From assembly GCA_029261555.1 (NCBI GenBank), contig JAJDBB010000107.1, positions 1 through 44,564 of the forward strand: a DNA stretch of 44,564 nucleotides. Reading direction: 5' to 3'. Source of the stretch: Nitrospinaceae bacterium. Its GTDB lineage: Bacteria > Nitrospinota > Nitrospinia > Nitrospinales > JACRGP01. The notes under the pieces were generated by a model, which was not told the origin of the DNA, made no database searches, and saw only the letters and a list, made by a program, of their open reading frames with translations. Positions 34,384 through 42,817 of the stretch are shown here, one piece after another. A program made the translations under genes and the position numbers. Each line of letters starts with the position of its first letter. The first letter of the stretch is position 1.

Positions 34384-35236
34384 GAGATTTGTTAAACCGG
34401 CTGGATTGATTTTAATTTTAGCGCTGGGCGTCTCCTGGCTGACAGGATGCGGGAAATGTTGCGAAAAGCGCCCGGAGCTTATGGTTTCCAAAATCGACGG
34501 CAAGGAAATGGTCCTGGTCCCCGAAGGCGAGTTTATCATGGGAACCGACCGTGTGGACGCGGAAAATACTCACATGAAAATTGGAACGGTTAAGCCTCTG
34601 TATGTGGATCAACATCCCGAGAGAAAAGTTTCTCTGGAGGCGTTTTACATGGACCGCTATGAAGTGACCAATAGCGAGTTCAAGCGGTTTGTCGACGACG
34701 CCCAATACGTGGATACTCCGGAAAACTGGGAGGGGGATAATTTCCCCGAAGGCAAGGAGGATCATCCGGCGACGAACATAACCTGGGCGCAGGCTTCGGC
34801 CTATGCGTTCTGGGCCGGAAAACGTTTGCCGACGGAGGCGCAATGGGAAAAGGCGGCGAGAGGAACCGACGGGCGACCTTTCCCCTGGGGAAGCGAATAT
34901 CAAAAGGGCGACGCCAATATTGAAATCGACGGCGACCGGGAAACTTCGGCGGTGGGTTCGTATCCAAGGGACGTCAGCCCTTACGGCGTTCACGATATGG
35001 AAGGCAACGTCATGGAATGGACCCGGGACTGGTACTTGCCGTATCTGGGAAGCAAGTTCGCGACGGAGCGTTACGGAAAGCAGTTGAAAGTTTTAAGAGG
35101 CAATGCATTTCAAAAAGCCGGGCACTACTTTCTGCCCGCTTACCGGTTCGCCTTTCACCGGACGGAAGTGGACCCCGGTCAGGTTTACGAGAATGTGGGT
35201 TTTCGTTGCGTTCTAGAGACGACGAAACCGGAGTGA
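34382..35236 (+). CDS. SUMF1/FGE-sulfatase-domain lipoprotein
   Basis: 284 residues. The lipoprotein signal ends in the lipobox LTGC with acylated Cys23. The mature part is a complete FGE-sulfatase fold: MVLVPEGEFIMGTD, ERKVSLEAFYMDRYEVTNSEFKRF split by short linkers, ATNITWAQASAYAFWAGKRLP, TEAQWEKAARG, GVHDMEGNVMEWTRDWY and GFRCVLE. The closely spaced cysteine pair of true formylglycine-generating enzymes is not seen; only the terminal GFRC cysteine is present. A non-sulfatase, possibly ligand-binding role is therefore more likely. ATG 34382 is preferred; ATG 34367 is an alternative. It is expected to be processed by Lgt and LspA. Confidence 0.87.
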   Translation: MRFVKPAGLILILALGVSWLTGCGKCCEKRPELMVSKIDGKEMVLVPEGEFIMGTDRVDAENTHMKIGTVKPLYVDQHPERKVSLEAFYMDRYEVTNSEFKRFVDDAQYVDTPENWEGDNFPEGKEDHPATNITWAQASAYAFWAGKRLPTEAQWEKAARGTDGRPFPWGSEYQKGDANIEIDGDRETSAVGSYPRDVSPYGVHDMEGNVMEWTRDWYLPYLGSKFATERYGKQLKVLRGNAFQKAGHYFLPAYRFAFHRTEVDPGQVYENVGFRCVLETTKPE

Positions 35237-35244
35237 GCCGGGCG

Positions 35245-36096
35245 TTAATCCAGGATGGTGTTGTTCAGGTTGGCCTGTTTGGTGATCGCTTTGGTGATAT
35301 TGGCGTCGATGAGGTAGGCGTTTCTAAGATTGGCTTTGGTGAAGTTGGCGCCGTGCAGGTTGGCTTCAAGAAGAAACGTATTTTCAAGGTTGCATCCCTC
35401 GAAATTCGCATAGGTTAAATCCACGCCTTCGAGATTGGTTCCGGAAAAATCGACGTCCTCCCCGTGGCAATCTTTCATTTCGCTTCCCGTCAGGTTGGCG
35501 GAGCTAAGGTTGACCTTTTCCAGGGTGCATGAATTCATGTCCGTATATTTTAATACGGCTCCCTGGAGATTGGCGTCGCTGATTTTGGCGAAACTAAGGT
35601 CCGCTCCCCTGGCGTTGACCCCTTTCCAATCCGATTTGGAAATTTTCATCTCCTTCATGTAGCAATACATCATCCGGGCAAAAGAGAATTCCCCTCCCTC
35701 AACGGCGCAGGCAAATAAACTGGAATGGCTCAGGGAGGCGCCCCGAAAATTGCATTGATTGAAGGTGGACGAGTCGAAGCTTGCGTTAGGCATTTTGGCA
35801 TTTACAAAGATGCAATTTGTAAACGTTGCGTCTTCGAAACTGGCTTCATCCAGTTCCGCGGCGCTGAAATTGACGTTGGTCAGATGGGCGTTTTTGAAGG
35901 ATGACTTTTTTAAGTTGGACTGGCTGAAGTTGACGTCGGTGAGGTCTGAGTCGTCCAGGTTGGTTTCTTCGAGAGTGCCGTAAACAAAAGTGGTCCCCTT
36001 TAAACTGATCCCCTTGAGATCGTTACCGCTGAGGTTGACCCCGTCCTGGCAGTTGTTTTGAGAGGTCAGTTGAAGGACTTCGTCGATATTAGACAT
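35245..36096 (-). CDS. Pentapeptide-repeat protein
   Basis: 283 residues, nearly all A(D/N)LXX pentapeptide repeats, for example LSGNDLKGISLKG, NLDDSDLTDVNFSQ and DANLQGAVLKYTDM. They should form a right-handed quadrilateral beta-helix. No signal peptide or membrane segment is seen, so it is cytoplasmic. Its ATG overlaps the motA stop by eight bases, indicating coupled translation as the last gene of the motB-cya-motA operon. Pentapeptide proteins can scaffold or mimic DNA; which applies here is unknown. Confidence 0.9.
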   Translation of the reverse strand: MSNIDEVLQLTSQNNCQDGVNLSGNDLKGISLKGTTFVYGTLEETNLDDSDLTDVNFSQSNLKKSSFKNAHLTNVNFSAAELDEASFEDATFTNCIFVNAKMPNASFDSSTFNQCNFRGASLSHSSLFACAVEGGEFSFARMMYCYMKEMKISKSDWKGVNARGADLSFAKISDANLQGAVLKYTDMNSCTLEKVNLSSANLTGSEMKDCHGEDVDFSGTNLEGVDLTYANFEGCNLENTFLLEANLHGANFTKANLRNAYLIDANITKAITKQANLNNTILD

Positions 36097-36922
36097 TTCT
36101 ATGTTTGTCCGGCGGCAGGAGGGCGTTCATGTTTCTTTGGATTTTCATGGGATTGATACGATCGTGGATTCCCATGACGCCGACCCTAATGGCTTTCAAC
36201 AGCGTGGCCTCGCTTTCCGTTCGAGCGCTCAACTTGGCGACCACGGGGGTAATGACCAGGTTGGCGAGCATCAACCCGTAAAAAGTGGTGATCAGGGCGG
36301 TGGCCAGGGAAGGGCCAATACGGGAGGGGTCCGCAATGACCATCAACATTTGAATCAAGCCGATCAAAGTGCCCGCCATACCAAATACGGGAGCCTGCAC
36401 GGCCATGAACCTGAGGATTTTTTGCCCGGCGTTGTGGCGCTCCACCATGGTGTTCAGCTCGCGCTCCATAATTTCCTGAATTTCCCTGGCCTGATAGCCG
36501 TCGACGATCATAACGATGCCATTTTTCAAGTGCCGGTTGTTGAGGAGCCGCTCTTCCATTTCCAGTTGCTTCATTCCCCCGCTCCGGTACTTGGTTGCCA
36601 GGGTCATGATTTCGTCGATGTAATCGGCGGGTTGCAGGACGTCCGGTTTAAAGGCGTTGACGATAACCGGCGCCATGCTGAGTATTTTTTTTGACGGAAA
36701 GGCGATGAGGGCGGTGGCCATCGTTCCCCCTATAACAATAAACGCGCTATTAAGATTGAGGAAGGTGTCGGGTTGGCCGCCTCGAATGATCGCGATGCTT
36801 ATTAATAGAATTCCCGCAGCGCCGCCGATGAGGGTGCTGACGTCGACTCCGGAAGCTTCTTTCGCAGGTTCGGTAGCCGCATTTTTTGGGATCGCTTCGT
36901 TTTCTTTTACCGCAGTAGCCAT
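36089..36922 (-). CDS. motA: MotA/PomA-like stator subunit
   Basis: 277-residue inner-membrane protein of the MotA/TolQ/ExbB family. Four helices are predicted at about 29-47, 57-76, 170-196 and 204-229, with a large cytoplasmic loop. The segment VQAPVFGMAGTLIGLIQML followed by DPSRIGPSLATALITTFYG closely follows PomA and MotA of sodium- and proton-driven flagellar stators, including the conserved proline (Pro178). It partners the MotB-like protein two genes upstream. No other flagellar gene is in the window, so it may power something other than a flagellum. Confidence 0.9.
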   Translation of the reverse strand: MATAVKENEAIPKNAATEPAKEASGVDVSTLIGGAAGILLISIAIIRGGQPDTFLNLNSAFIVIGGTMATALIAFPSKKILSMAPVIVNAFKPDVLQPADYIDEIMTLATKYRSGGMKQLEMEERLLNNRHLKNGIVMIVDGYQAREIQEIMERELNTMVERHNAGQKILRFMAVQAPVFGMAGTLIGLIQMLMVIADPSRIGPSLATALITTFYGLMLANLVITPVVAKLSARTESEATLLKAIRVGVMGIHDRINPMKIQRNMNALLPPDKHRNV

Positions 36923-36946
36923 TGGTTTCCGCCGTTAACGTTTAGT

Positions 36947-39022
36947 TTAGCTCGCAAGCTTTTGGGTTTGGCCCTTGGCTTTTGACTTCAGGCTCATTTC
37001 AATATAGTCATGCAACCAGGGAACCTCTAGTGTTTCTTTTCGGCCAGATGGAATGAAAATCTTTAATAAATTTTCATCCTGTATATCCAGGTTTACTTTT
37101 GGACCGAGTTCGTTGACGAATCTCGAGATGCAGTTTGCTCCGGAAAATGTCTTGCAAAAAAGCTCGCCCCAGGACGTCATGTAAATGGGCGTCACGTTTA
37201 GGGCCGCGCTCAGGCGGCGGCGGAGAAACTCGTTGTACTCGTCCAGAGACTTGCAGTCGTTTATATTTCCAATGGTGATATCTCTTGGAAGCGGATAGCC
37301 AAAATCCACGATCAAATATATCTGGCGTACTTCGGATTCGGCGAGAAGCTCTTCGTTGGAAATTGCCGCAATATTGATTTTGGTGAGGAATTTAGAGATT
37401 TTCTGCAGCATAAGGTGCAAGTCGGCGTCCTTGATGGATTGCCTTTCCGCCCGTAACAAAATGGTCGTGTTTTTATTGTACAGCCGGTTGAAACCGGCAA
37501 AGGCTATCAAAAATGGCAGTCCGGTGGAGTTCTGGATAATGTTTTCCTTGGGGACGTGTTCCAGAAAGGCGAGGGTTTTCCCCCGAATTAAAAACCAATT
37601 GCCGCCTTCCCGAGGTTTTTCGTTGTCGAACAGGAAGGTTAATTCCTTTTCCGAGCTTTTTCCATCCACCAGGGCAAACAAACTTTCCACCTTGTTGGGC
37701 GCGGTGCGGTAGTAGCTGAACAGCTTGCGTCCCAAAAGATGGGTGTCTCTTTTGGAGATCAAACTTTCGCCGGGAGCCAGGGTCTTGTTTTTTTCTGAGA
37801 TTTTTTTGTAGGAGTTCATCAGGATTTTATTCACTCGATTCCCCAGACTCACCTTTTGCATTATTTGCCAGTTTTTATAATCATTAAGTTGCTCCAGTTT
37901 TTTAGCGCTCCATTCCCATTCGCGAATCATCCGGACCAGGGTTTGCTTGGTGTGAGTATCCGGCTTTTCATCCAATTCTTCCGGAGCGATCTGGGTTCCG
38001 ACTTTTAGATAAAACGCCGTTCGCAAGGCGTCCACTTCGTTCTCAGATTTGGTCTCTTTAAAATACTTTTCAACCCGATCGAACAGCATGAGGTAGGGGT
38101 CGATGGCCAAATATTCCTTGTCGCTGAAAATTAAATTTTTGACCTGGTGGCATAGCAGGTTCGACTTGGTATCGCCGAACATGTACTCTTCCAATAACCC
38201 CATTTTCATCAGGGTTTTAAAAGGCGACTGAAACGATTTGATCAAGGCCCAGATGGACCCGCCGAAAAATTCTCCCTGGGAAATATCGTCCACGTTTCCC
38301 ATGTCGACAAACTCGTTGGAATTTAGAATGGATTGACCGCTCTGGAGTTGATGGAGGTACGCGGCGTATTGCTCGTCGTCGGTTTCCACCGGGACGATCA
38401 ACCACAACGGGATTTTGCCGGCGACAATTATTGCGGTGCGATACATTTCTTCTTTCAATAATTTTGCAAGAGCGGAGCCTGTGCTTTCGCTGTCGCTTTC
38501 CCCAAAAATATTTTTTTTGACCTCTTCGATATCGTTGATGAAAAAATGGACCTCGATAAGGAACGTTTTCCACGCCCATTTTTCAATTAACAATAGCTTT
38601 TTTTTGAACAGTTCCATCCGTTCGGGAGAAACGGAATTTTTGTCGACCAACAACGTGTAGTCGAGATCGGACTTTTTAGTCATCGCAATGGAACCTACGC
38701 TGCCCATCAGCAAAGCAGTTTGGATAATAGGTTTCAGGTTTTTGGGGCGGCTGGAGATGAGATCGGGAAACATGAACTCGCAGGCGACCTGGGATTCTTT
38801 GGTGAGGATAAAGTTGTTTATTCCGCAGGGAGCGTCGCCTGCTACATAACCAGGGAAGCCTTCCTGATTGATGTGCAACAATCTTGGGATCAAATAAAAT
38901 ATCCAGCGCTCGCCAGGGGGCAGGGTTTGAAACGTGCGGGTGAGTTTGAATCGATTGAACCTGTGGAAGGCCTGGCGATTGTCGAATAAAATATCCGTGG
39001 TTTCTGGCGCGGTCGTGGTCAT
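36947..39022 (-). CDS. cyaA: Class I adenylate cyclase
   Basis: Cytoplasmic enzyme making cAMP, of the CyaA class of enterobacteria. The nucleotidyltransferase-like core shows MGSVGSI (106-112) and SDLDY with Asp119 and Asp121 as likely metal ligands, then GSALAKLLKEEMYRTA and VAGKIPLWLIVP, all recognisable in E. coli CyaA. LGRKLFSYYRTAPNKVESL follows in the second half. At 691 residues it is shorter than the roughly 850 of E. coli CyaA and probably lacks much of the regulatory C-terminus. It lies between motB (124-base gap) and motA (24-base gap) on the same strand. No crp-like gene is present here. Confidence 0.9.
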   Translation of the reverse strand: MTTTAPETTDILFDNRQAFHRFNRFKLTRTFQTLPPGERWIFYLIPRLLHINQEGFPGYVAGDAPCGINNFILTKESQVACEFMFPDLISSRPKNLKPIIQTALLMGSVGSIAMTKKSDLDYTLLVDKNSVSPERMELFKKKLLLIEKWAWKTFLIEVHFFINDIEEVKKNIFGESDSESTGSALAKLLKEEMYRTAIIVAGKIPLWLIVPVETDDEQYAAYLHQLQSGQSILNSNEFVDMGNVDDISQGEFFGGSIWALIKSFQSPFKTLMKMGLLEEYMFGDTKSNLLCHQVKNLIFSDKEYLAIDPYLMLFDRVEKYFKETKSENEVDALRTAFYLKVGTQIAPEELDEKPDTHTKQTLVRMIREWEWSAKKLEQLNDYKNWQIMQKVSLGNRVNKILMNSYKKISEKNKTLAPGESLISKRDTHLLGRKLFSYYRTAPNKVESLFALVDGKSSEKELTFLFDNEKPREGGNWFLIRGKTLAFLEHVPKENIIQNSTGLPFLIAFAGFNRLYNKNTTILLRAERQSIKDADLHLMLQKISKFLTKINIAAISNEELLAESEVRQIYLIVDFGYPLPRDITIGNINDCKSLDEYNEFLRRRLSAALNVTPIYMTSWGELFCKTFSGANCISRFVNELGPKVNLDIQDENLLKIFIPSGRKETLEVPWLHDYIEMSLKSKAKGQTQKLAS

Positions 39023-39146
39023 GTTTTTTTCTATTGCCCTATAGACCTGTTGGCGACGATCTTTTTAATAGTATAAAGAATTTCAAATAAAAAAGCCGTC
39101 GATTTTTTTAACTTAGCGTCTGTCCGGCAACGGCGCGCTGGTTTCA

Positions 39147-40685
39147 TTATCCGCCGGCTGGTTTGGGAACTGGCGGCCCGGACTTGTTTTTGGATAATTG
39201 ATTGCCCAACTTTCCCGCGCTTTCTTCTTCCTTGGCCACTTCCTTGTCTTTAAGGATTTTAATGTCCACCCGACGGTTCAGAGCGCGGTTGTCGTCGGTT
39301 TCGTTGGGCTTGAGGGGGCGGTATTCCCCGTACCCGGAGACGACCAGTTGCTCCGCGCGAAAGTTCAGTTTTTCGATAATAACGCGGGCCACGCTGGAAG
39401 CTCTGGCTGACGATAATTCCCAGTTGGAGGGAAATTGCTCGTTTTTAATCGGAACGTTGTCCGTATGGCCTTCCACCAGAACCTGTTTCACGCCTTCTTG
39501 CATTTCGCTCCGAATGGTGTCCAGGATTAGCTGGTCGGCGTCTTCAAGAAGGTTCGCGCTTCCGGGACCGAACAGGTCGGAATTCTGCAACCTTATTAGA
39601 ATAGTCCGAGTGTCGCTTCGCACCAGGGATTCCGGGTCGACGTTGTCTTTTACCAATTCTCGCACCCGGTCCAGCATGGCCACTTCCTCGCCGGTCAACC
39701 AGACATTCGATACCTCAATGCGCACTTTTTTGGACTGGAATGAAGACAACGCTTCGGCAAACTTGTCTACGTTTAATTTGGAAACGGTGTACAGGAGTAC
39801 AAAAATAACCAGAAGAAGGGTGATCATGTCGGAATAAGTGATGAGGAAATTCTCCAGTCCCGCGGAAAATTCCGCCGTTTGAGCGCCGCGCCCTTCAACG
39901 TTCATCCTGGAGTCAAACCGCCCGGATGAGTCCTTTTCATCGGCCAGCGACAATTTCATTTCCAGTTCCGTATTCGCTTCCCCCAGTTTTTCCATTTCCA
40001 GTTCCATTTTCCTGCGCTCTTCTTCCAGAATGTCCAGATCTTCGCGCAGTTCCAGAATGATTTCCGAAGGGAGCATGCCCTCCTGGCCGGGAGCGGCGTC
40101 TCCATACAGCATTTTTTCATAGGATTCGATGACGTCGTCTTTTTCGCGGATCAGTTCTTCGTAGTCGACATTGGACTGGTTGGGATTATTTCGCAAATTA
40201 TCCAACTCTTGTCTCAGTTCCTTATTTCTATCTTTAAGAACCTCCGTCTCCTCGCCAAGCTTTTTTAATTTCTTTAACTCCTTTAGCAGAACCTTTTTTT
40301 CGCGCTTTTGCTTGAGGCGAATTTTTTCGTTTTTTTCAATTTCCGTTTTGAGGGTGGCTTCGTTCTTTTTCAGTTCCTTTAGCTTTTTCAAAAGTTGCGG
40401 ATCGGGGGAGAAATCCAGGTCATCTCCTTCGCCTTCCTTGCCGCCTTTTCCCATTTTGGAGTGCCTTGCGGCCCGCGCGGCCCAGGCGGCTTGTTGGGCT
40501 TCTTTGATTTCCGCTTCTTTACTTTTGATTAATACCTGCAGTTCCGTCATCTTTTTTTGATTGAGCTTGACGACGTCTTTTATCTTCCTTTCTGTTTTTT
40601 CAATGATCCGGCTCTGGTTCTTGAGCTTTTGATTGGTGATTTTAAGCTGCTCTTTAACCAATTGTAGGGTTTCGGGATTTTGCAT
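39147..40685 (-). CDS. motB: MotB-like stator subunit with very long N-terminal coiled coil and OmpA-like domain
   Basis: 512 residues from ATG 40685. Unlike MotB, where the membrane helix starts near residue 30, about 275 residues precede it here, mostly Lys/Glu-rich coiled coil (about 10-190 and 215-255). The helix keeps the plug-and-channel signature TYSDMITLLLVIFVLLY with the ion-carrying aspartate at about residue 286. An OmpA-like peptidoglycan-binding domain follows (VEGHTDNVPI, NWELSSARASSVAR, GYGEYRPLKPN, NRALNRRVDIKIL), with a basic proline-rich end. A TTG at 40727 is a less likely start. It is the first gene of the stator-cyclase operon. Confidence 0.88.
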   Translation of the reverse strand: MQNPETLQLVKEQLKITNQKLKNQSRIIEKTERKIKDVVKLNQKKMTELQVLIKSKEAEIKEAQQAAWAARAARHSKMGKGGKEGEGDDLDFSPDPQLLKKLKELKKNEATLKTEIEKNEKIRLKQKREKKVLLKELKKLKKLGEETEVLKDRNKELRQELDNLRNNPNQSNVDYEELIREKDDVIESYEKMLYGDAAPGQEGMLPSEIILELREDLDILEEERRKMELEMEKLGEANTELEMKLSLADEKDSSGRFDSRMNVEGRGAQTAEFSAGLENFLITYSDMITLLLVIFVLLYTVSKLNVDKFAEALSSFQSKKVRIEVSNVWLTGEEVAMLDRVRELVKDNVDPESLVRSDTRTILIRLQNSDLFGPGSANLLEDADQLILDTIRSEMQEGVKQVLVEGHTDNVPIKNEQFPSNWELSSARASSVARVIIEKLNFRAEQLVVSGYGEYRPLKPNETDDNRALNRRVDIKILKDKEVAKEEESAGKLGNQLSKNKSGPPVPKPAGG

Positions 40686-40798
40686 GGTATGATCCGGTTT
40701 TTGTTGATTTATCGGCTCAAGAGGCAAAAAAGCTTACGACAAAATGACTTTAAGCGATTTAAAATCAACAAAATAGGTTTTTTTATCTTACCTTTAAC

Positions 40799-40826
40799 AT
40801 TATGAGACTCCCTTGTTGGACGTCAA
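40799..40826 (-). promoter_or_regulatory. Promoter of the motB-cyaA-motA-pentapeptide operon
   Basis: On the minus strand TTGACG (40826-40821) and CATAAT (40804-40799) are 16 bases apart, placing the start near 40792 and leaving about 107 bases of leader before motB. Confidence 0.55.
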
Positions 40827-40921
40827 TAGCCCCGTAAGTTTAAATTTTTATTGGGTTTCGTCTGTTTGGGCGCGCACTTTGTCAGGCCGGTCAGGGAGTT
40901 GTTCGCAACGGGAAAATTTTC

Positions 40922-42166
40922 ATGGCCAATGGGGTTGAAACTTTTTCCAAACGTCGAATCGGCGTGGTTTTCTTATTGGGGTTTTCCTCTGGCCTGCCTT
41001 TGGCTCTGACAGGAGGAACTCTTCAAGCTTGGCTGACCGTCGAAGGCGTAGATCTTAAAACCATTGGTATTTTCACCCTTGTTGGCCTTCCCTACACCTT
41101 AAAATTCCTGTGGTCGCCTTTGATGGACCGCTTTGTTCCTCCTTGGCTGGGGCGGCGGCGGGGCTGGTTGATTCTCACCCAAATTCTTCTGTTTGGCCTG
41201 ATTTTCCTGATTTCCCAGGTCTCTCCTCGGGAAACCCCCATGCTTTTGGCAATTTTAGCTTTAGGATTGGCTTTCTGTTCGGCCTCGCAGGATATAGTGG
41301 TGGACGCCTACCGGGCGGATATCCTAAAAGAAAAAGAACGCGGATTGGGCGCGGCTGTCTCCGTTACCGGCTATCGGATCGCCATGCTAATTTCTGGCGC
41401 CTTGGCTCTGGTTTTATCTCAGTCGATGGGTTGGAAGGCAACTTATATTTTGATGGCCGCCTTTATGATTATCGGCATGGTCGCCTCTTTTACCGGTCCC
41501 GAGCCGGAAGAAGAAATTGTCCCGCCTCGAACACTTCAGGAAGCCGTAGTCAATCCCTTGAAAGAGTTTTTTGCGCGAAAAGCCGCCTGGGCCTTGTTAG
41601 CGCTCATTGTCCTGTACAAGATTGGCGACGCTTTTGCAGGTAGTCTGACCACTGCGTTTTTGATTCGCGGGGCCGGATTTTCAGTGGCCGAGGTCGGGAC
41701 CATCAACAAGGGGCTTGGCCTTATGGCGACGATTGGAGGCGCCTTGTTCGGCGGGGCCTTGATGGCCAGGCTGGGGTTATTTCGGTCGCTGATGTTTTAT
41801 GGCGTCATGCAGGCAGTTTCCAACCTCTCTTTCATGGCTCTGGCCTGGCTGGGTAAAAATTACTACATGATGGTTTTTGCCGTGGCGTTTGAAAATGTGG
41901 CTGGCGGCATGGGGACGGCGGCTTTTGTGGCTTTTTTAATGACGCTTTGCGATCATCGCTATACAGCCACCCAATTCGCCTTGCTATCCGCGTTGGCCTC
42001 TCTTGGAAGGGTGTTTGTTGGTCCGCCTTCCGGCGTTCTGGCGGAAGAATTGGGATGGGTCATTTTTTTCTTCATAACTTTCCTGGCTGCTTTACCTGGT
42101 TTGTTTCTCCTTGGGCGCATGAAGGCTAGAATAGACGATTTGAGTTCTCGCGGTTCTAACGGATGA
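40922..42166 (+). CDS. ampG: AmpG-like MFS permease (muropeptide transporter family)
   Basis: 414-residue transporter with about 12 helices. The N-terminus (GFSSGLPLALTGGTLQAWL, LPYTLKFLWSPLMDRFVPP, GRRRGW) and QDIVVDAYR are hallmarks of the AmpG family, which imports anhydromuropeptides for cell-wall recycling. E. coli AmpG is about 490 residues, so this is a shorter member of the family. It overlaps the next gene by ATGA. No ampD, nagZ or ampC is adjacent, so the exact substrate is not certain. Confidence 0.88.
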   Translation: MANGVETFSKRRIGVVFLLGFSSGLPLALTGGTLQAWLTVEGVDLKTIGIFTLVGLPYTLKFLWSPLMDRFVPPWLGRRRGWLILTQILLFGLIFLISQVSPRETPMLLAILALGLAFCSASQDIVVDAYRADILKEKERGLGAAVSVTGYRIAMLISGALALVLSQSMGWKATYILMAAFMIIGMVASFTGPEPEEEIVPPRTLQEAVVNPLKEFFARKAAWALLALIVLYKIGDAFAGSLTTAFLIRGAGFSVAEVGTINKGLGLMATIGGALFGGALMARLGLFRSLMFYGVMQAVSNLSFMALAWLGKNYYMMVFAVAFENVAGGMGTAAFVAFLMTLCDHRYTATQFALLSALASLGRVFVGPPSGVLAEELGWVIFFFITFLAALPGLFLLGRMKARIDDLSSRGSNG

Positions 42167-42807
42167 CCCGGTTTCTCTATTTGCACGGCTTTGCCTCCGG
42201 TCCCGGTTCGTCCAAGGCTTCACGATTTAAACAGGAGTTTTCCAAAAGAGGGATCGACTTGATCATTCCCGAACTGGACGGGGGCGATTTTGAAAACTTA
42301 ACGGTATCCAGCCAGATAAAAATTGCCCGCTCTTATCTGGACCAATTTCCGGAAGATAGTTTTGGCGTGATTGGGAGCAGTATGGGCGGCTACCTGGCGG
42401 CGTTGCTGGCGCAGTCAAACCAAAACGTTGCGGCGTTGTACCTGATGGCTCCGGGGTTTAATTTCACCTCCCGATGGGCGGAAAAGGTTCGCGGGGAGTT
42501 GGGGGAGGGTGAGCCTATTCCCCGCTTGATAAAGGTATTTCATTATCGTTACAATGATTTTAGACTTTTGAACGCCGGTTTGTTTGCCGACGCGGAGGTC
42601 TGGGACCGGGTGAAACTGGACCGGGAGTTTCCTTGCAAGATTGTTCACGGAGTCCATGACGATACGGTGGACGTGGAGGAATCGCGAAAGTTTGCCGCGG
42701 CCCGGCCTTGGGTTCGATTGGCCGAGCTGGATTCCGATCATACCTTGATATCGCATATCGATTGGATTATTAAGGATTGTCTTGAATTTTTTTTCGAATC
42801 CATTTGA
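42163..42807 (+). CDS. YqiA-like alpha/beta-hydrolase (UPF0227 esterase)
   Basis: 214-residue cytoplasmic esterase. The N-terminal RFLYLHGFASGPGSSKA, the nucleophile Ser73 in GSSMGGY, an acidic residue in HGVHDDTVD and the histidine in DSDHTLIS define the YqiA fold. The substrate is unknown. It is translationally coupled to ampG by an ATGA overlap and precedes the HD hydrolase by 10 bases. Confidence 0.87.
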   Translation: MTRFLYLHGFASGPGSSKASRFKQEFSKRGIDLIIPELDGGDFENLTVSSQIKIARSYLDQFPEDSFGVIGSSMGGYLAALLAQSNQNVAALYLMAPGFNFTSRWAEKVRGELGEGEPIPRLIKVFHYRYNDFRLLNAGLFADAEVWDRVKLDREFPCKIVHGVHDDTVDVEESRKFAAARPWVRLAELDSDHTLISHIDWIIKDCLEFFFESI

Positions 42808-42817
42808 TCAAAAAGGC

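Noticed and set aside
36101-36694. 197-residue plus-strand open frame opposite motA
   Set aside because: It is antisense to a clearly conserved MotA and has low-complexity, His/Gln-rich sequence typical of shadows.
39023-39146. Internal promoter or terminator in the motB-cyaA gap
   Set aside because: A TATACT element at 39070-39075 lacks a -35 at a usable distance, and the A/T runs do not bracket a stable hairpin.
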